Shown here one piece after another: positions 44,535-52,959 of a DNA stretch of 64,000 nucleotides. The notes under the pieces are model-generated. The model made no database searches. It saw only the letters and a program-made list of their open reading frames with translations, and had not been told where the DNA came from. The translations under genes were made by a program, and so were the position numbers. Source of the stretch: Defluviitaleaceae bacterium (lineage in GTDB: Bacteria; Bacillota; Clostridia; Lachnospirales; WQUN01); the NCBI GenBank assembly GCA_009780185.1, contig WRAN01000001.1, positions 186,001-250,000 of the forward strand, written 5' to 3'. The number at the start of each line of letters is the position of its first letter. Position 1 is the stretch's first letter.

Positions 44535-46417
44535 AGCGCTCCGCGTTTATGCAGTATCCATTTATCTCTATCCAGTGGGTCAACCCCGCGGCGTTTTGCA
44601 ATTGCTCCCTCATTTAGGGAGCATTTTTTATATCCAATGAAATCCATCCCAATAATCCCCTTTCCTGATGTTAGGGATGCAAATTGCACCGGATAGTCCA
44701 TAGACGTGGCTACAGGAACAATAGCTTCTATCTCTACTTTTCCACCAGCAATTACAGGAGTATCAAACTCCCCTCGCATTGCAATTATATCGCCTATTAA
44801 CCTGCCGCATAAATCATCACTAGCCGTTAACCTTAGCTTTACAAGGGGCTCTAATAAGTCTGAACCGGCATTATCCAGTGCTTTCATTACAGCGATAGGC
44901 GTTGCCAGAAAGAAATCTAGGGGATGTGTGTGGAATTTATGATCTTCTCCGTCTATCAGAGTTACTTTTAGGTCGGTGACCTCCCAGCCCAGACGACCTT
45001 GTTTTAGGGCCTCGGCTACGGCAGTAGCTACGTGGTTTTGATAACGGAATTGCAAAATATGGCCTTTGATTATGGACTCGTAATGGAAGCCGCTGCCTTG
45101 GGGCAGTGGATCAACTTGCAATTTTACTACTGCCCAACACGGCTTTGGCATTGTATAGCGCTCCAGGCCTATGCCCTGAGCCGCCGGGGTTTCTTTGTAA
45201 ATAACAGAAGGAGCTGAAAATGTCACACCTAAGCCATATCGCTCCATCAGCAAAAACTCCAGAATTTCTAGCTGGATTTTTCCCATTATACTTATTACTA
45301 GCTCTCGCTCCTCACGGTGCCATACATAGTCCATCAAAGGGTCTTCATCAGAAAGTTCTGAGATTGCCTGTAACAACTGAGTTTCTTTGCCTGGAGGGCC
45401 GTTTACTTGCACGGTAAATAGAGGCATGGAAATACTTGTGCCTCGTCTTTCAGATACATCCCCTATCATATCTCCTATTTTTGCCCCGGTCAGACCGGAT
45501 ATTGCCGCTATTTCATTACCACAAGCTACAGCCAAATCCTCCCGCTTTGCACCGGATACTTTACGGATTAGGGTGATTTTTTCCTGAAATGAATCCATGC
45601 CCGAACGATGGATGGTTACCACATCACGATTTTTTATACTGCCAGAATATAACCGAACATGAGCGACTTTACCTGCGGCTTTATCATGCTCTATTTTGTA
45701 TATAACTCCGGAAGGGCTGCCTTCTGGGGTTATAATCTTGGCTGGAAGGTATCTTTTTATAGCCTCTGCCAAAGCCGGTATGCCTATTCCATTTATTGCT
45801 GCCCCCTGGATTAATGGAAACGCTTTACCTGAGGCGACTTGATTTATTAAGCTAGTCTCAATTTCTAAGTGCTGAGCTTCACCTTCTAGATATTTGGCAG
45901 CAAGTGCTTCATCATTTTCGCATAACTCAAAAATGCCTTCCTCTGATATAGGGATAGGTATTACTTGGGGGCCAAACTGGGTTTTAAGTGCATTTATCAC
46001 CATTTCCGGCTGGCAACCCGGACGGTCTATTTTATTAATAAAGATAACTGTAGGGATGCCCATTTCCCGTAGCGCCTTCCAAAACCTCTCTGTTTGGGAC
46101 TGAATCCCTTCAGCGGCAGAAACCACAAGCACAGCACCATCCAGCACCGACAGCGCCCGTTCTACCTCCCCTGTAAAATCCATATGGCCTGGAGTGTCTA
46201 TTATATTTACCTGTAAACCATCAATATCGGTAGTAACCGATGCCGACGCAACAGAGATGCCCCGCTCACGTTCAACAGGGAGGAAGTCTGTTTGGGTATC
46301 ACCCTTATCCACCGAACCTAAAGCCCGTAGTGCCCCTGTATGAAATAGCAGTTGTTCTACAGTGGTAGTTTTCCCTGCATCTACATGTGCCAAAAACCCC
46401 AAATTCAATATTTTCAT
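44531..46417 (-). CDS. TetM/TetO-like translational GTPase (EF-G family), resistance not proven
   Basis: A 628-residue GTPase: G1 AHVDAGKTT, switch ERERGISV, G3 DTPGHMDF, G4 NKID, then EF-G domains II-V. Overall length and order match ribosomal protection proteins such as TetM (639). The domain IV loop that enters the tetracycline site reads KFHTHPLDF here, not the TetM YSPVSTPADF, and the C-terminus ends LDRDKWILHKRGAL. Many Clostridia carry such chromosomal copies with no resistance phenotype. No mobile element is near. Confidence 0.85.
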   Translation of the reverse strand: MKILNLGFLAHVDAGKTTTVEQLLFHTGALRALGSVDKGDTQTDFLPVERERGISVASASVTTDIDGLQVNIIDTPGHMDFTGEVERALSVLDGAVLVVSAAEGIQSQTERFWKALREMGIPTVIFINKIDRPGCQPEMVINALKTQFGPQVIPIPISEEGIFELCENDEALAAKYLEGEAQHLEIETSLINQVASGKAFPLIQGAAINGIGIPALAEAIKRYLPAKIITPEGSPSGVIYKIEHDKAAGKVAHVRLYSGSIKNRDVVTIHRSGMDSFQEKITLIRKVSGAKREDLAVACGNEIAAISGLTGAKIGDMIGDVSERRGTSISMPLFTVQVNGPPGKETQLLQAISELSDEDPLMDYVWHREERELVISIMGKIQLEILEFLLMERYGLGVTFSAPSVIYKETPAAQGIGLERYTMPKPCWAVVKLQVDPLPQGSGFHYESIIKGHILQFRYQNHVATAVAEALKQGRLGWEVTDLKVTLIDGEDHKFHTHPLDFFLATPIAVMKALDNAGSDLLEPLVKLRLTASDDLCGRLIGDIIAMRGEFDTPVIAGGKVEIEAIVPVATSMDYPVQFASLTSGKGIIGMDFIGYKKCSLNEGAIAKRRGVDPLDRDKWILHKRGAL

Positions 46418-46433
46418 ACGCCAACTCTTTTCT

Positions 46434-47330
46434 TTAGTAAGTTATGTAAACCCCTCGAAGCGTAACGATATATCCCACGCCTTCCCCTGGATTAACTGAT
46501 GATATATCAAAAAAATTCTCAGGGAAATACTCCGGCCATTCCTGGCTATATACAACTATGTAAAACACCCGTCTTTCCTTTGGCTCGGCCCACAGTATAA
46601 AGGGCGTATTTTCTATAAAAGCGCCGTATTCTTCAAGTGTTAGATTATTCTCATACATTATTTGGGCATGAGGTATACCTACATATCGCAGATGCCACGG
46701 CTCGTAGATAATATGGGTTATATCCGTTTTGGTTTGAGGATAACGTATTATAAAGCCAAAACGGTGGCTGTTTTGAGATAACCACTCGCCAGCCTTGGTT
46801 TCGGCAAAAGCTTGGGTAAGGTCCCCTGCTACTGTCACGTCTAGGGCCAGACCGGTTTGATGTTCGCTGGCTCCGGGAGGCTGCACTACTTGGGCAGCAA
46901 GGTCGGTAGCTTCGGCTAGGCTATGCCCTTGAGACATCAGCAACCGTACCTTAGCAGAAAAAAGTCCCTGTTGATAGTCGTATGGACGGTATGCGCTGAC
47001 AAGTTCCAGATTAGTTATACCATCTAAATTCATTGCAATAAGCATTTCACCAAAAGCTGTATGGGCAAATGCTTGTATATAAAGCCCATTATGAGAGAAT
47101 AAATCTTTGGGCCTGTAATCTGGGGTCAAAGGATTGTCAGTATTAACCAGCCACAGACGCTCAGAATCTACAGGCGCCACATCCACATCATTGCTTATGT
47201 ACATCATTGCCGGCGTATCTTCTAGTACCATTAGCGCTATCGCTGCCCACGCGATGTAAATCAGGCTTGTCAAAAATAAAAAGGAAGCGATGTCTTGTAT
47301 CACTCGCTTCCTTTTTGTTTTAGCTTTCAT
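46434..47330 (-). CDS. VanY-type D-alanyl-D-alanine carboxypeptidase (M15B)
   Basis: A 298-residue protein. An N-terminal basic stretch and membrane anchor (about residues 12-33) are followed by the VanY domain: YRPYDYQQGLF, zinc ligands in SEHQTGLALDV near residue 155, and the EPWHLRYVG motif near 216. It trims the terminal D-Ala from wall precursors or peptidoglycan. There are no van resistance genes beside it, so a housekeeping wall role is more likely. Start 16 bases before the GTPase gene start. Confidence 0.9.
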   Translation of the reverse strand: MKAKTKRKRVIQDIASFLFLTSLIYIAWAAIALMVLEDTPAMMYISNDVDVAPVDSERLWLVNTDNPLTPDYRPKDLFSHNGLYIQAFAHTAFGEMLIAMNLDGITNLELVSAYRPYDYQQGLFSAKVRLLMSQGHSLAEATDLAAQVVQPPGASEHQTGLALDVTVAGDLTQAFAETKAGEWLSQNSHRFGFIIRYPQTKTDITHIIYEPWHLRYVGIPHAQIMYENNLTLEEYGAFIENTPFILWAEPKERRVFYIVVYSQEWPEYFPENFFDISSVNPGEGVGYIVTLRGVYITY

Positions 47331-47340
47331 ATAGCTCCCC

Positions 47341-48615
47341 CTACAGGGTTACAAGCCCCTCCTTATACAAGGTATCCAGTGCAAAAACCACACCAGCCTT
47401 GGCATGAGGGGTAGTCAACCCTCCTTGATGGTAGACAATATATGGGGGTCTTAGGGGCGCGTCAGCACTTAACTCAATAGAGGAACCCTGTACAAAGGTG
47501 CCTCCCGCCATTACCACACCATCGCTATATCCTGGCATTGGCGCGGCTTCAGGCACTACATAGCTATCCACCGGGGCAGCTTTTTGTATACCTTTGCAAT
47601 AAGCCAGGACTTTTTTGGGGTCGCCCAGTTTAATGGCCTGGACAATATCGGTCCGGGTATCCAGTGACAGAGGATTTACCTCATAGCCAAGACCTGCAAA
47701 AACCGCCGCCGCAAGCATTGCCCCCATGATACATGAGCCTACTGTTTGGGGCGCCAAAAATAATCCTTGCAAAAGAGTCCGTGTCATCCCCAACGTTGGC
47801 CCAACTGCACTGCCTAAGCCCGGTGCGGTTAGACGCTGTGCTGCCGCTTCCACATACTCGACCTTACCTACAACATACCCTCCACCAGGTGCAATGCCCC
47901 CTCCAGGGTTCTTTATAAGTGAGCCAGCAGCAATATCTGCCCCAACTTCAATAGGCTCCCTATCCTCTACAAACTCCCCATAGCAATTATCTACTAAGAT
48001 AATTGTATGCGGGCTGATTGTCCTAATAAACGTAATAAGCTTCTTTATTTTTTCTATCGTAAACGAAGGCCTCCAGGCGTACCCCTTACTGCGCTGAATG
48101 GTTACCATTTTTGTCGGTTCGGTTAATGCTTTCTTTATGCCTTCGTAGTCGAAGTCACCGTCAGGACTTAAGTCCACTTGACGATATTTTATTCCGTAAT
48201 CCGCAAGCGAACCGGAAGCGGGTCTTATTCCTATAACACTTTCTAACGTGTCATAAGGAGCCCCGACAGGAGACATCAGCACATCCCCAGGCCGCAGATT
48301 CCCAAAAAGCGCCGCGGCAAGGGCATGAGTCCCAGATATTAACTGAGGCCTAACAAGAGCCGCTTCCGCCTTAAAAATTGCCGAAAAAATATCCTCCAAT
48401 GCTTCCCGGCCAATATCGTTGTACCCATATCCCGTAGAATCGGCAAAATGGGCATCGCTTAAACGATTGGCCTGCATAGCATGGAGGACTTTAAGCTGGT
48501 TTATTGCGGTTATATCGCTCTGCATGGCAAAAGAGTCTATAAGCCCCGCTTCCGCTTTCATAACATAGTTGCTGACAACGGGGCTTATTCCCATGTTTAT
48601 TAGTTCGTTGTACAT
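47341..48615 (-). CDS. PLP-dependent methionine gamma-lyase family protein (YnbB type)
   Basis: A 424-residue fold-type I PLP enzyme of the group called methionine gamma-lyase family or aluminium resistance protein. The PLP lysine is probably in AAGSLIKNPGGGIAPGGG and the aspartate in HTIILVDNCYGEF. The true reaction of this group is not settled. The start ATG follows GAGG, two bases after the hfq stop; in Firmicutes this gene often sits next to hfq and miaA, so it is likely an hfq operon gene. Confidence 0.88.
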   Translation of the reverse strand: MYNELINMGISPVVSNYVMKAEAGLIDSFAMQSDITAINQLKVLHAMQANRLSDAHFADSTGYGYNDIGREALEDIFSAIFKAEAALVRPQLISGTHALAAALFGNLRPGDVLMSPVGAPYDTLESVIGIRPASGSLADYGIKYRQVDLSPDGDFDYEGIKKALTEPTKMVTIQRSKGYAWRPSFTIEKIKKLITFIRTISPHTIILVDNCYGEFVEDREPIEVGADIAAGSLIKNPGGGIAPGGGYVVGKVEYVEAAAQRLTAPGLGSAVGPTLGMTRTLLQGLFLAPQTVGSCIMGAMLAAAVFAGLGYEVNPLSLDTRTDIVQAIKLGDPKKVLAYCKGIQKAAPVDSYVVPEAAPMPGYSDGVVMAGGTFVQGSSIELSADAPLRPPYIVYHQGGLTTPHAKAGVVFALDTLYKEGLVTL

Positions 48616-48616
48616 A

Positions 48617-48853
48617 CTAATCCTCATTTTCTGTGATTGAGTCTAATCTAAGCACGGTTTTAATAGGGGCAATGGTAGAAACAGCATGCTTAAAAATCAT
48701 CTGTTGTTTACCATCAACCTCAATAATAAGGACATAATTATCAAAGGCACGTATAGTACATCTGATTTGAAACCCACTGGTTAAAAAGATAGTAAGGGGG
48801 ATATTCTCTTTGCGTACGGTGTTGAGAAAAGTGTCCTGATAGTTTATTGACAT
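48617..48853 (-). CDS. hfq: RNA chaperone Hfq
   Basis: A 78-residue Sm-like protein. Sm1: LTIFLTSGFQIRCTIRAFDNYVLII in its normal place; Sm2: IFKHAVSTIAP. Key features are the F/Y-x-x-x-V pattern and the (K)HA of the proximal face. It forms a hexamer that binds small RNAs. The start ATG has AAAGGAGG upstream, so the open frame's extra 17 residues are not used. Confidence 0.95.
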   Translation of the reverse strand: MSINYQDTFLNTVRKENIPLTIFLTSGFQIRCTIRAFDNYVLIIEVDGKQQMIFKHAVSTIAPIKTVLRLDSITENED

Positions 48854-48956
48854 AAAATGTCCTCCTTTGTATTGGGTTTTTCCCAGTATAGCACCATACG
48901 ACACAATATTCTATAATAAGCATGTAATCCTGATATATTGAAAGGACTGATCACAC

Positions 48957-49442
48957 ATGGATCGTATCAGCAAGATAAATTACTACCTAGACATAGCCCA
49001 AACAGTAGCAACACGCAGCACCTGCATAAGGCGTATGTACGGCGCAATTATAGTAAAGAATGACACAATAGTATCCACAGGATACTGCGGCGCACCCAGA
49101 GGCCGCCAAAACTGCTGCGACCTAGGCTACTGCCTACGCAAAAAAATGAACATCCCAAGAGGCGAACGCTACGAGATGTGCCGTTCCGTACACTCAGAAG
49201 CCAATGCAATAATAGCCGCCCCAAGAGAGTTAATGCTGGGTGCCACCATGTACCAAACCTGTATAGACGCATCCACAACCCAAATTGACGGAACTGTAGA
49301 CTCTTGCCAAATGTGCAAAAAACTAATAATAAATGCAGGCATAGATGAAGTTATATACCGCACCTCCCCCACCGAATATCGCATCCAAAAAGTTGTAGAT
49401 TGGATAACCAACGACGACAGCATGGGCACTATAGGATATTAA
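48957..49442 (+). CDS. Deoxycytidylate deaminase-like protein (ComE operon protein 2 type)
   Basis: A 161-residue zinc deaminase. Catalytic HSEANAI near residue 80 and CQMCKK near 120, the usual zinc-binding pattern (HxE, CxxC); GAIIVKNDTIVSTGYCGAPRG near the start. It converts dCMP to dUMP for thymidylate synthesis. An additional N-terminal Cys group (NCCDLGYCLRKK) is typical of this clade. Confidence 0.92.
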   Translation: MDRISKINYYLDIAQTVATRSTCIRRMYGAIIVKNDTIVSTGYCGAPRGRQNCCDLGYCLRKKMNIPRGERYEMCRSVHSEANAIIAAPRELMLGATMYQTCIDASTTQIDGTVDSCQMCKKLIINAGIDEVIYRTSPTEYRIQKVVDWITNDDSMGTIGY

Positions 49443-49494
49443 GAAGCAGGTGTGAAATATTTGTTCCGCCGACGAAGGAGGCATGAATTAAAAG

Positions 49495-50634
49495 ATGAAA
49501 GCCGCAGGAGTAATAGTAGAATTCAACCCCTTACACAATGGCCATATAGAACATCTACAAGAGACAAAACGACTAACTGGCCAGAATCATATAATTGGTG
49601 TAATGAGCGGCAACTTCGTACAAAGAGGCGAGCCAGCCCTATGCGATAAATGGCGGCGGACAAAAATGGCTCTACAAGCCGGAGTAGATATAGTAATTGA
49701 ACTTCCAGTACCCTATGTAGTATCCGGTGCGGATTACTTCGCTCGTGGAAGCATAGGCCTGCTTGCCGCCACAGGAGTTGTGGATAGTCTATGCTTCGGA
49801 AGCGAATCCGGCGAAGCCAATCTACTCAAAGAAGCAGGAAGAATACTAGCCCACGAACCCGATGGATACAAATCCGTACTAAAGCAAGGGCTAAATCGTG
49901 GACTATCCTTTGCGGCAGCAAGGGGTGCTGCCCTTGAATCGGCTCTTGGCACTGCTCCAGAAGGTTTTCTTACAAAGCCCAATAACTGCCTAGGAATGGA
50001 GTACTGCAAAGCAATATACCTACTAGGCACTTCCATGGGCATCTTTACAAGCAACCGATTAGGAGGCGGCCCCTCAGCTACAGCTATCCGCAAAGAAATA
50101 TTGACATTAAAAAACCTATCAGCACAAATGCCGAAATATGTACAAGAAATCCTTCAAGACGCAATAAACAAAAACGAAATTACAAAGCTAGACGACTATA
50201 GTGAAATCTTCCGTTTCTTACTATACACCAAAGAAATAAACATGGGGGAAGGCTTGGAAAACCGCTTCCGACATTATGCAAGAGAACACCCCAGCCTATC
50301 AAGTCTCATGGACGCAGTAAAAACAAAACGTTATACCTACACCCGCCTACAAAGAGCGGTAATTTCCACAGTGCTGAGAATTGAACCAAATATAAAAAGC
50401 CCAGGATATATACGCATCCTAGGCTTTAAAAAATCTGCAGCACCTCTGCTTGGTGAAATGACTCGCAAAGCAACTCTTCCCGTAATCACCACAGGTCAAG
50501 GTATGGACAATCTTCAAGGATCAGCCGCAAAAATGCTTGCTACCGAGTTTATCGCGGGAGATATTTATCAAATGACCATGGGAAAAACTTGTGGATATAG
50601 GCATGAGCGTGGTATTCCTATGGTGATATTATAG
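49495..50634 (+). CDS. tmcAL: tRNA(Met) cytidine acetate ligase
   Basis: A 379-residue nucleotidyltransferase-like enzyme (YlbM family) that makes ac4C at the wobble base of elongator tRNA-Met using ATP and acetate. Marks are VEFNPLHNGHIEHL (HxGH), VMSGNFVQRGEPAL, KWRRTKMAL, ELP, and SATAIRKEI. The start ATG follows AGGAGG. It continues from the deaminase gene and is closed by the terminator at 50678. Confidence 0.93.
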   Translation: MKAAGVIVEFNPLHNGHIEHLQETKRLTGQNHIIGVMSGNFVQRGEPALCDKWRRTKMALQAGVDIVIELPVPYVVSGADYFARGSIGLLAATGVVDSLCFGSESGEANLLKEAGRILAHEPDGYKSVLKQGLNRGLSFAAARGAALESALGTAPEGFLTKPNNCLGMEYCKAIYLLGTSMGIFTSNRLGGGPSATAIRKEILTLKNLSAQMPKYVQEILQDAINKNEITKLDDYSEIFRFLLYTKEINMGEGLENRFRHYAREHPSLSSLMDAVKTKRYTYTRLQRAVISTVLRIEPNIKSPGYIRILGFKKSAAPLLGEMTRKATLPVITTGQGMDNLQGSAAKMLATEFIAGDIYQMTMGKTCGYRHERGIPMVIL

Positions 50635-50677
50635 TAACTCCTATTTTGTCATTTTTGCATAAGTTATGCACTAAAAA

Positions 50678-50700
50678 GGAGCGTCATTCACGCTCCCTTT
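50678..50700. terminator. Bidirectional terminator between convergent genes
   Basis: Stem GGAGCGT-CATTC-ACGCTCC with AAAAA on one side and CTTT on the other, between tmcAL and the ferritin-like gene. Confidence 0.75.
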
Positions 50701-50703
50701 GTA

Positions 50704-51717
50704 TTAATCTACTCCACGAAATCTTATTAATTGGATATAGTTCAAAGTTTTTTTATTAATAATTTGCTGGATTATTTTTTCTGACGATGTGCTGCCTACA
50801 TCCTCCAATAGATATGAAAGAACCCTTAATGATTTTCCTTCTTCTTCCAAGGCCAGCGCAAGAGCCTCTTTTATTTCCAGGCCTGTGTTGATTTTGGCCT
50901 CTACTGGGGTAAAGTCACTATTATGCTGAGTAGTTAATATATGGCTTAGCTGCTGAGAATTGCGGTGGCAGTCTTTTGCGATTTCGCTTAGGGTAGACTG
51001 GATGGTGTGACTTGCAGCTTGGGTGGTTAAGTGACCATAGAATACTTGGGCATTGCGTTCGTCTTGGATTAGGCCTTGGATTATATTGATGATATTTTGA
51101 CGATTTGGCTCTGGCTCCGTTAAAGGCGGTTGCAGCGGAGTCTGAAACATAGGTGTTACTGGGGTTGGAGGTGGAGTCGCCGAGGCTGAAGCTGTAGGTG
51201 CAATTATTGGAGCTGAAGGTGGGATTACAGGGTTTGAAGCTATAGATGGCTGGGGTGCTGGCGATTTTGCTTCTGGTAATTCTGGCAGATGGCCATTATC
51301 CCTAAGCAGCTGCATTGTTGCATCATCTAAAGGCTCATACCTTACTCCATCAGGTAATCCATGGTTAGCCCTGCGAAACCGATTTACGGCATGTTCCGGT
51401 GAGGACTCAGGCTGCCTTTGTGTAGATTGCATAGGCATTTGATTGGGTTGAGATATCATGGGAGCAGCCATAGAAAACCCTGGTTGGGGAGTCGGAGTCT
51501 GGCGTCTTGGCTGTTGTGGGTGTGTCAGTGGATTAACAGTTGCAGCCCTGCGCCCCTGCGGAGTCGGGTTACCAGATGATCCTAATGGAAATAAACGTAG
51601 CGCATCGTCTTTTAACACGGGCTTTTCACCCTCTGGGTTTTTAATCGTAGGAAGTGCTCGCCTTCTTTGCTGGTTAAAAAAGGGACTAGGCGGTCTACTT
51701 GCAATATTTAAAGGCAT
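50704..51717 (-). CDS. Ferritin-like fold protein with long disordered Pro/Gln-rich N-terminus
   Basis: A 337-residue protein. About 205 residues of low-complexity Pro, Gln, Ser and Ala come first, including repeated PTP/PPTP steps. The last 120 residues are helical: NIIQGLIQDERNAQVFYGHL, then CHRNSQQLSHIL and EALALALEEEGKSLRVLSYL. The ExxxxxFY and H pattern resembles rubrerythrin/ferritin-like bundles, though a full diiron set is not clear. The start codon lies in a stem (see 51710-51752). Function unknown. Confidence 0.65.
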   Translation of the reverse strand: MPLNIASRPPSPFFNQQRRRALPTIKNPEGEKPVLKDDALRLFPLGSSGNPTPQGRRAATVNPLTHPQQPRRQTPTPQPGFSMAAPMISQPNQMPMQSTQRQPESSPEHAVNRFRRANHGLPDGVRYEPLDDATMQLLRDNGHLPELPEAKSPAPQPSIASNPVIPPSAPIIAPTASASATPPPTPVTPMFQTPLQPPLTEPEPNRQNIINIIQGLIQDERNAQVFYGHLTTQAASHTIQSTLSEIAKDCHRNSQQLSHILTTQHNSDFTPVEAKINTGLEIKEALALALEEEGKSLRVLSYLLEDVGSTSSEKIIQQIINKKTLNYIQLIRFRGVD

Positions 51718-51752
51718 AATATACCCTCCTTTATGTGGTATATTATGCCTTT
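51710..51752 (-). promoter_or_regulatory. Start-codon hairpin of the ferritin-like gene
   Basis: Perfect 16-bp stem: AAAGGCATAATATACC (51710-51725) with GGTATATTATGCCTTT (51737-51752), loop CTCCTTTATGT. On the coding strand the ATG lies inside the stem (51717-51715), while the ribosome binding site AAAGGAG lies in the loop. The hairpin should hide the start codon. Confidence 0.85.
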
Positions 51753-51779
51753 TTAATTATTTTGTTACGGGGTAAACTA

Positions 51780-51808
51780 TTGACATAAATGGGGGTTGAT
51801 GGTTATAT
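51780..51808 (+). promoter_or_regulatory. Predicted promoter of the LCP gene
   Basis: TTGACA (51780-51785), 17-base spacer, TTATAT (51803-51808, or TATATA one base on). Transcription would begin near 51815. Confidence 0.65.
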
Positions 51809-51831
51809 ACGCCGTGTACGATAGGGCATAA

Positions 51832-52959
51832 GTGGCAAATGTCGCACGCCCCGAAAAAAGCTTTGTAAAAGGAGTGTTTACCATTAACATATGGCATATA
51901 GTTCGCAATTTTCCTAAAAGGCTTATAAAGAAATCATTACTTATAGCCGGTGCAATAACTGCCGGGTCTTTATTCCTCGCTGTTATCGGGGTTATTAGTT
52001 TACTGGTTGTGGATGGTCGATCTGCTCCGCCTCCTGAGCCGCCCCCATCCCCTACCCCAGCAGTAGCTTCCGAGTATAATGATGCCATGACTAATAACTT
52101 AGCCGAAGAGGAAGATGACGATGAGATTGAAATCGACGAAGGAAGTTTTCTACGCCCTCCGGCACGAACCAACTTCCTTATTGTAGGCCTAGATGAACAA
52201 AATCTAACCGATACCATTTTGGTAGGCTGTTTTTATAGAGATACGGGGGATATTAGGTTTATGGCTGTTCCCAGGGATATGTATACCCGCCTGCCTGATC
52301 ATAGGCTACAGCAGATGCGAGGCGAAGGACTACGCCCCCCTACAACTATGAAAATCAATGCTGTAAGAGCCCACGGTGGGCGCAATGGTATGTATTATCT
52401 ACAACACCAACTGGGGGAAATGCTTGGTGTCGAGTTCCATTACTTCGTTGAAGTGCGTCTGGATGCCTTTAGGCGAATAGTTGACGCTATAGGCGGCGTG
52501 TACTTTGATGTACCAGTGCGGATGCACTATAACCCAGAAGACCAACCACTGCATATAGACCTACACCCAGGACATCAACTTTTAAATGGCGCACAAGCAG
52601 AAGGGCTTGTTCGCTTTAGAGGTTTCCGCACCGGGGATTTGGGACGTAACGAGACTCAGGTAGCGTTCATGACGGCGATGATATCTCAAGTGCTGACCAG
52701 GGAAGCCATAATGAGCGAACCACTTACTATGATTAGTGTTGTAATCAACGATGTAAATACAAATATCGGCTTAGATGTAATGCGTTATATCCCATACATC
52801 AGCAGAATGAGTACAGACCGTATTACTACCTTTGTTATGCCTGGAAGGGGACAATACATCGGTGGAATATCATGGTTCATACCGGATGCTTCTAGGGTAG
52901 CAGATGTGGTAAATCAGGTGTTTTATGCAGAAATACAAGGGGAAATAGAGGAGGACTAA
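51832..52959 (+). CDS. LytR-CpsA-Psr (LCP) family protein
   Basis: A protein of up to 375 residues. A cytoplasmic start, one membrane helix (about residues 35-60), an acidic linker and an LCP domain with NFLIVGLDEQNLTDTILV, FMAVPRDMYTRLP and GRNETQVAFM near 270. LCP enzymes attach teichoic acids or polysaccharides to peptidoglycan using lipid-linked donors. The start is uncertain: GTG at 51832 has a weak AGGG, while AAAAGGAG around 51869 points to a non-standard ATT 48 bases further on. Confidence 0.88.
   Translation: MANVARPEKSFVKGVFTINIWHIVRNFPKRLIKKSLLIAGAITAGSLFLAVIGVISLLVVDGRSAPPPEPPPSPTPAVASEYNDAMTNNLAEEEDDDEIEIDEGSFLRPPARTNFLIVGLDEQNLTDTILVGCFYRDTGDIRFMAVPRDMYTRLPDHRLQQMRGEGLRPPTTMKINAVRAHGGRNGMYYLQHQLGEMLGVEFHYFVEVRLDAFRRIVDAIGGVYFDVPVRMHYNPEDQPLHIDLHPGHQLLNGAQAEGLVRFRGFRTGDLGRNETQVAFMTAMISQVLTREAIMSEPLTMISVVINDVNTNIGLDVMRYIPYISRMSTDRITTFVMPGRGQYIGGISWFIPDASRVADVVNQVFYAEIQGEIEED

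Noticed and set aside
44531-46417. Calling this gene a tetracycline resistance gene
   Set aside because: The drug-site loop differs from TetM, and no mobile element or other resistance gene is nearby.
46434-47330. Vancomycin resistance cluster around the VanY-like gene
   Set aside because: No vanH, vanA/B-type ligase, vanX or linked regulator nearby; VanY-type peptidases are common housekeeping enzymes.
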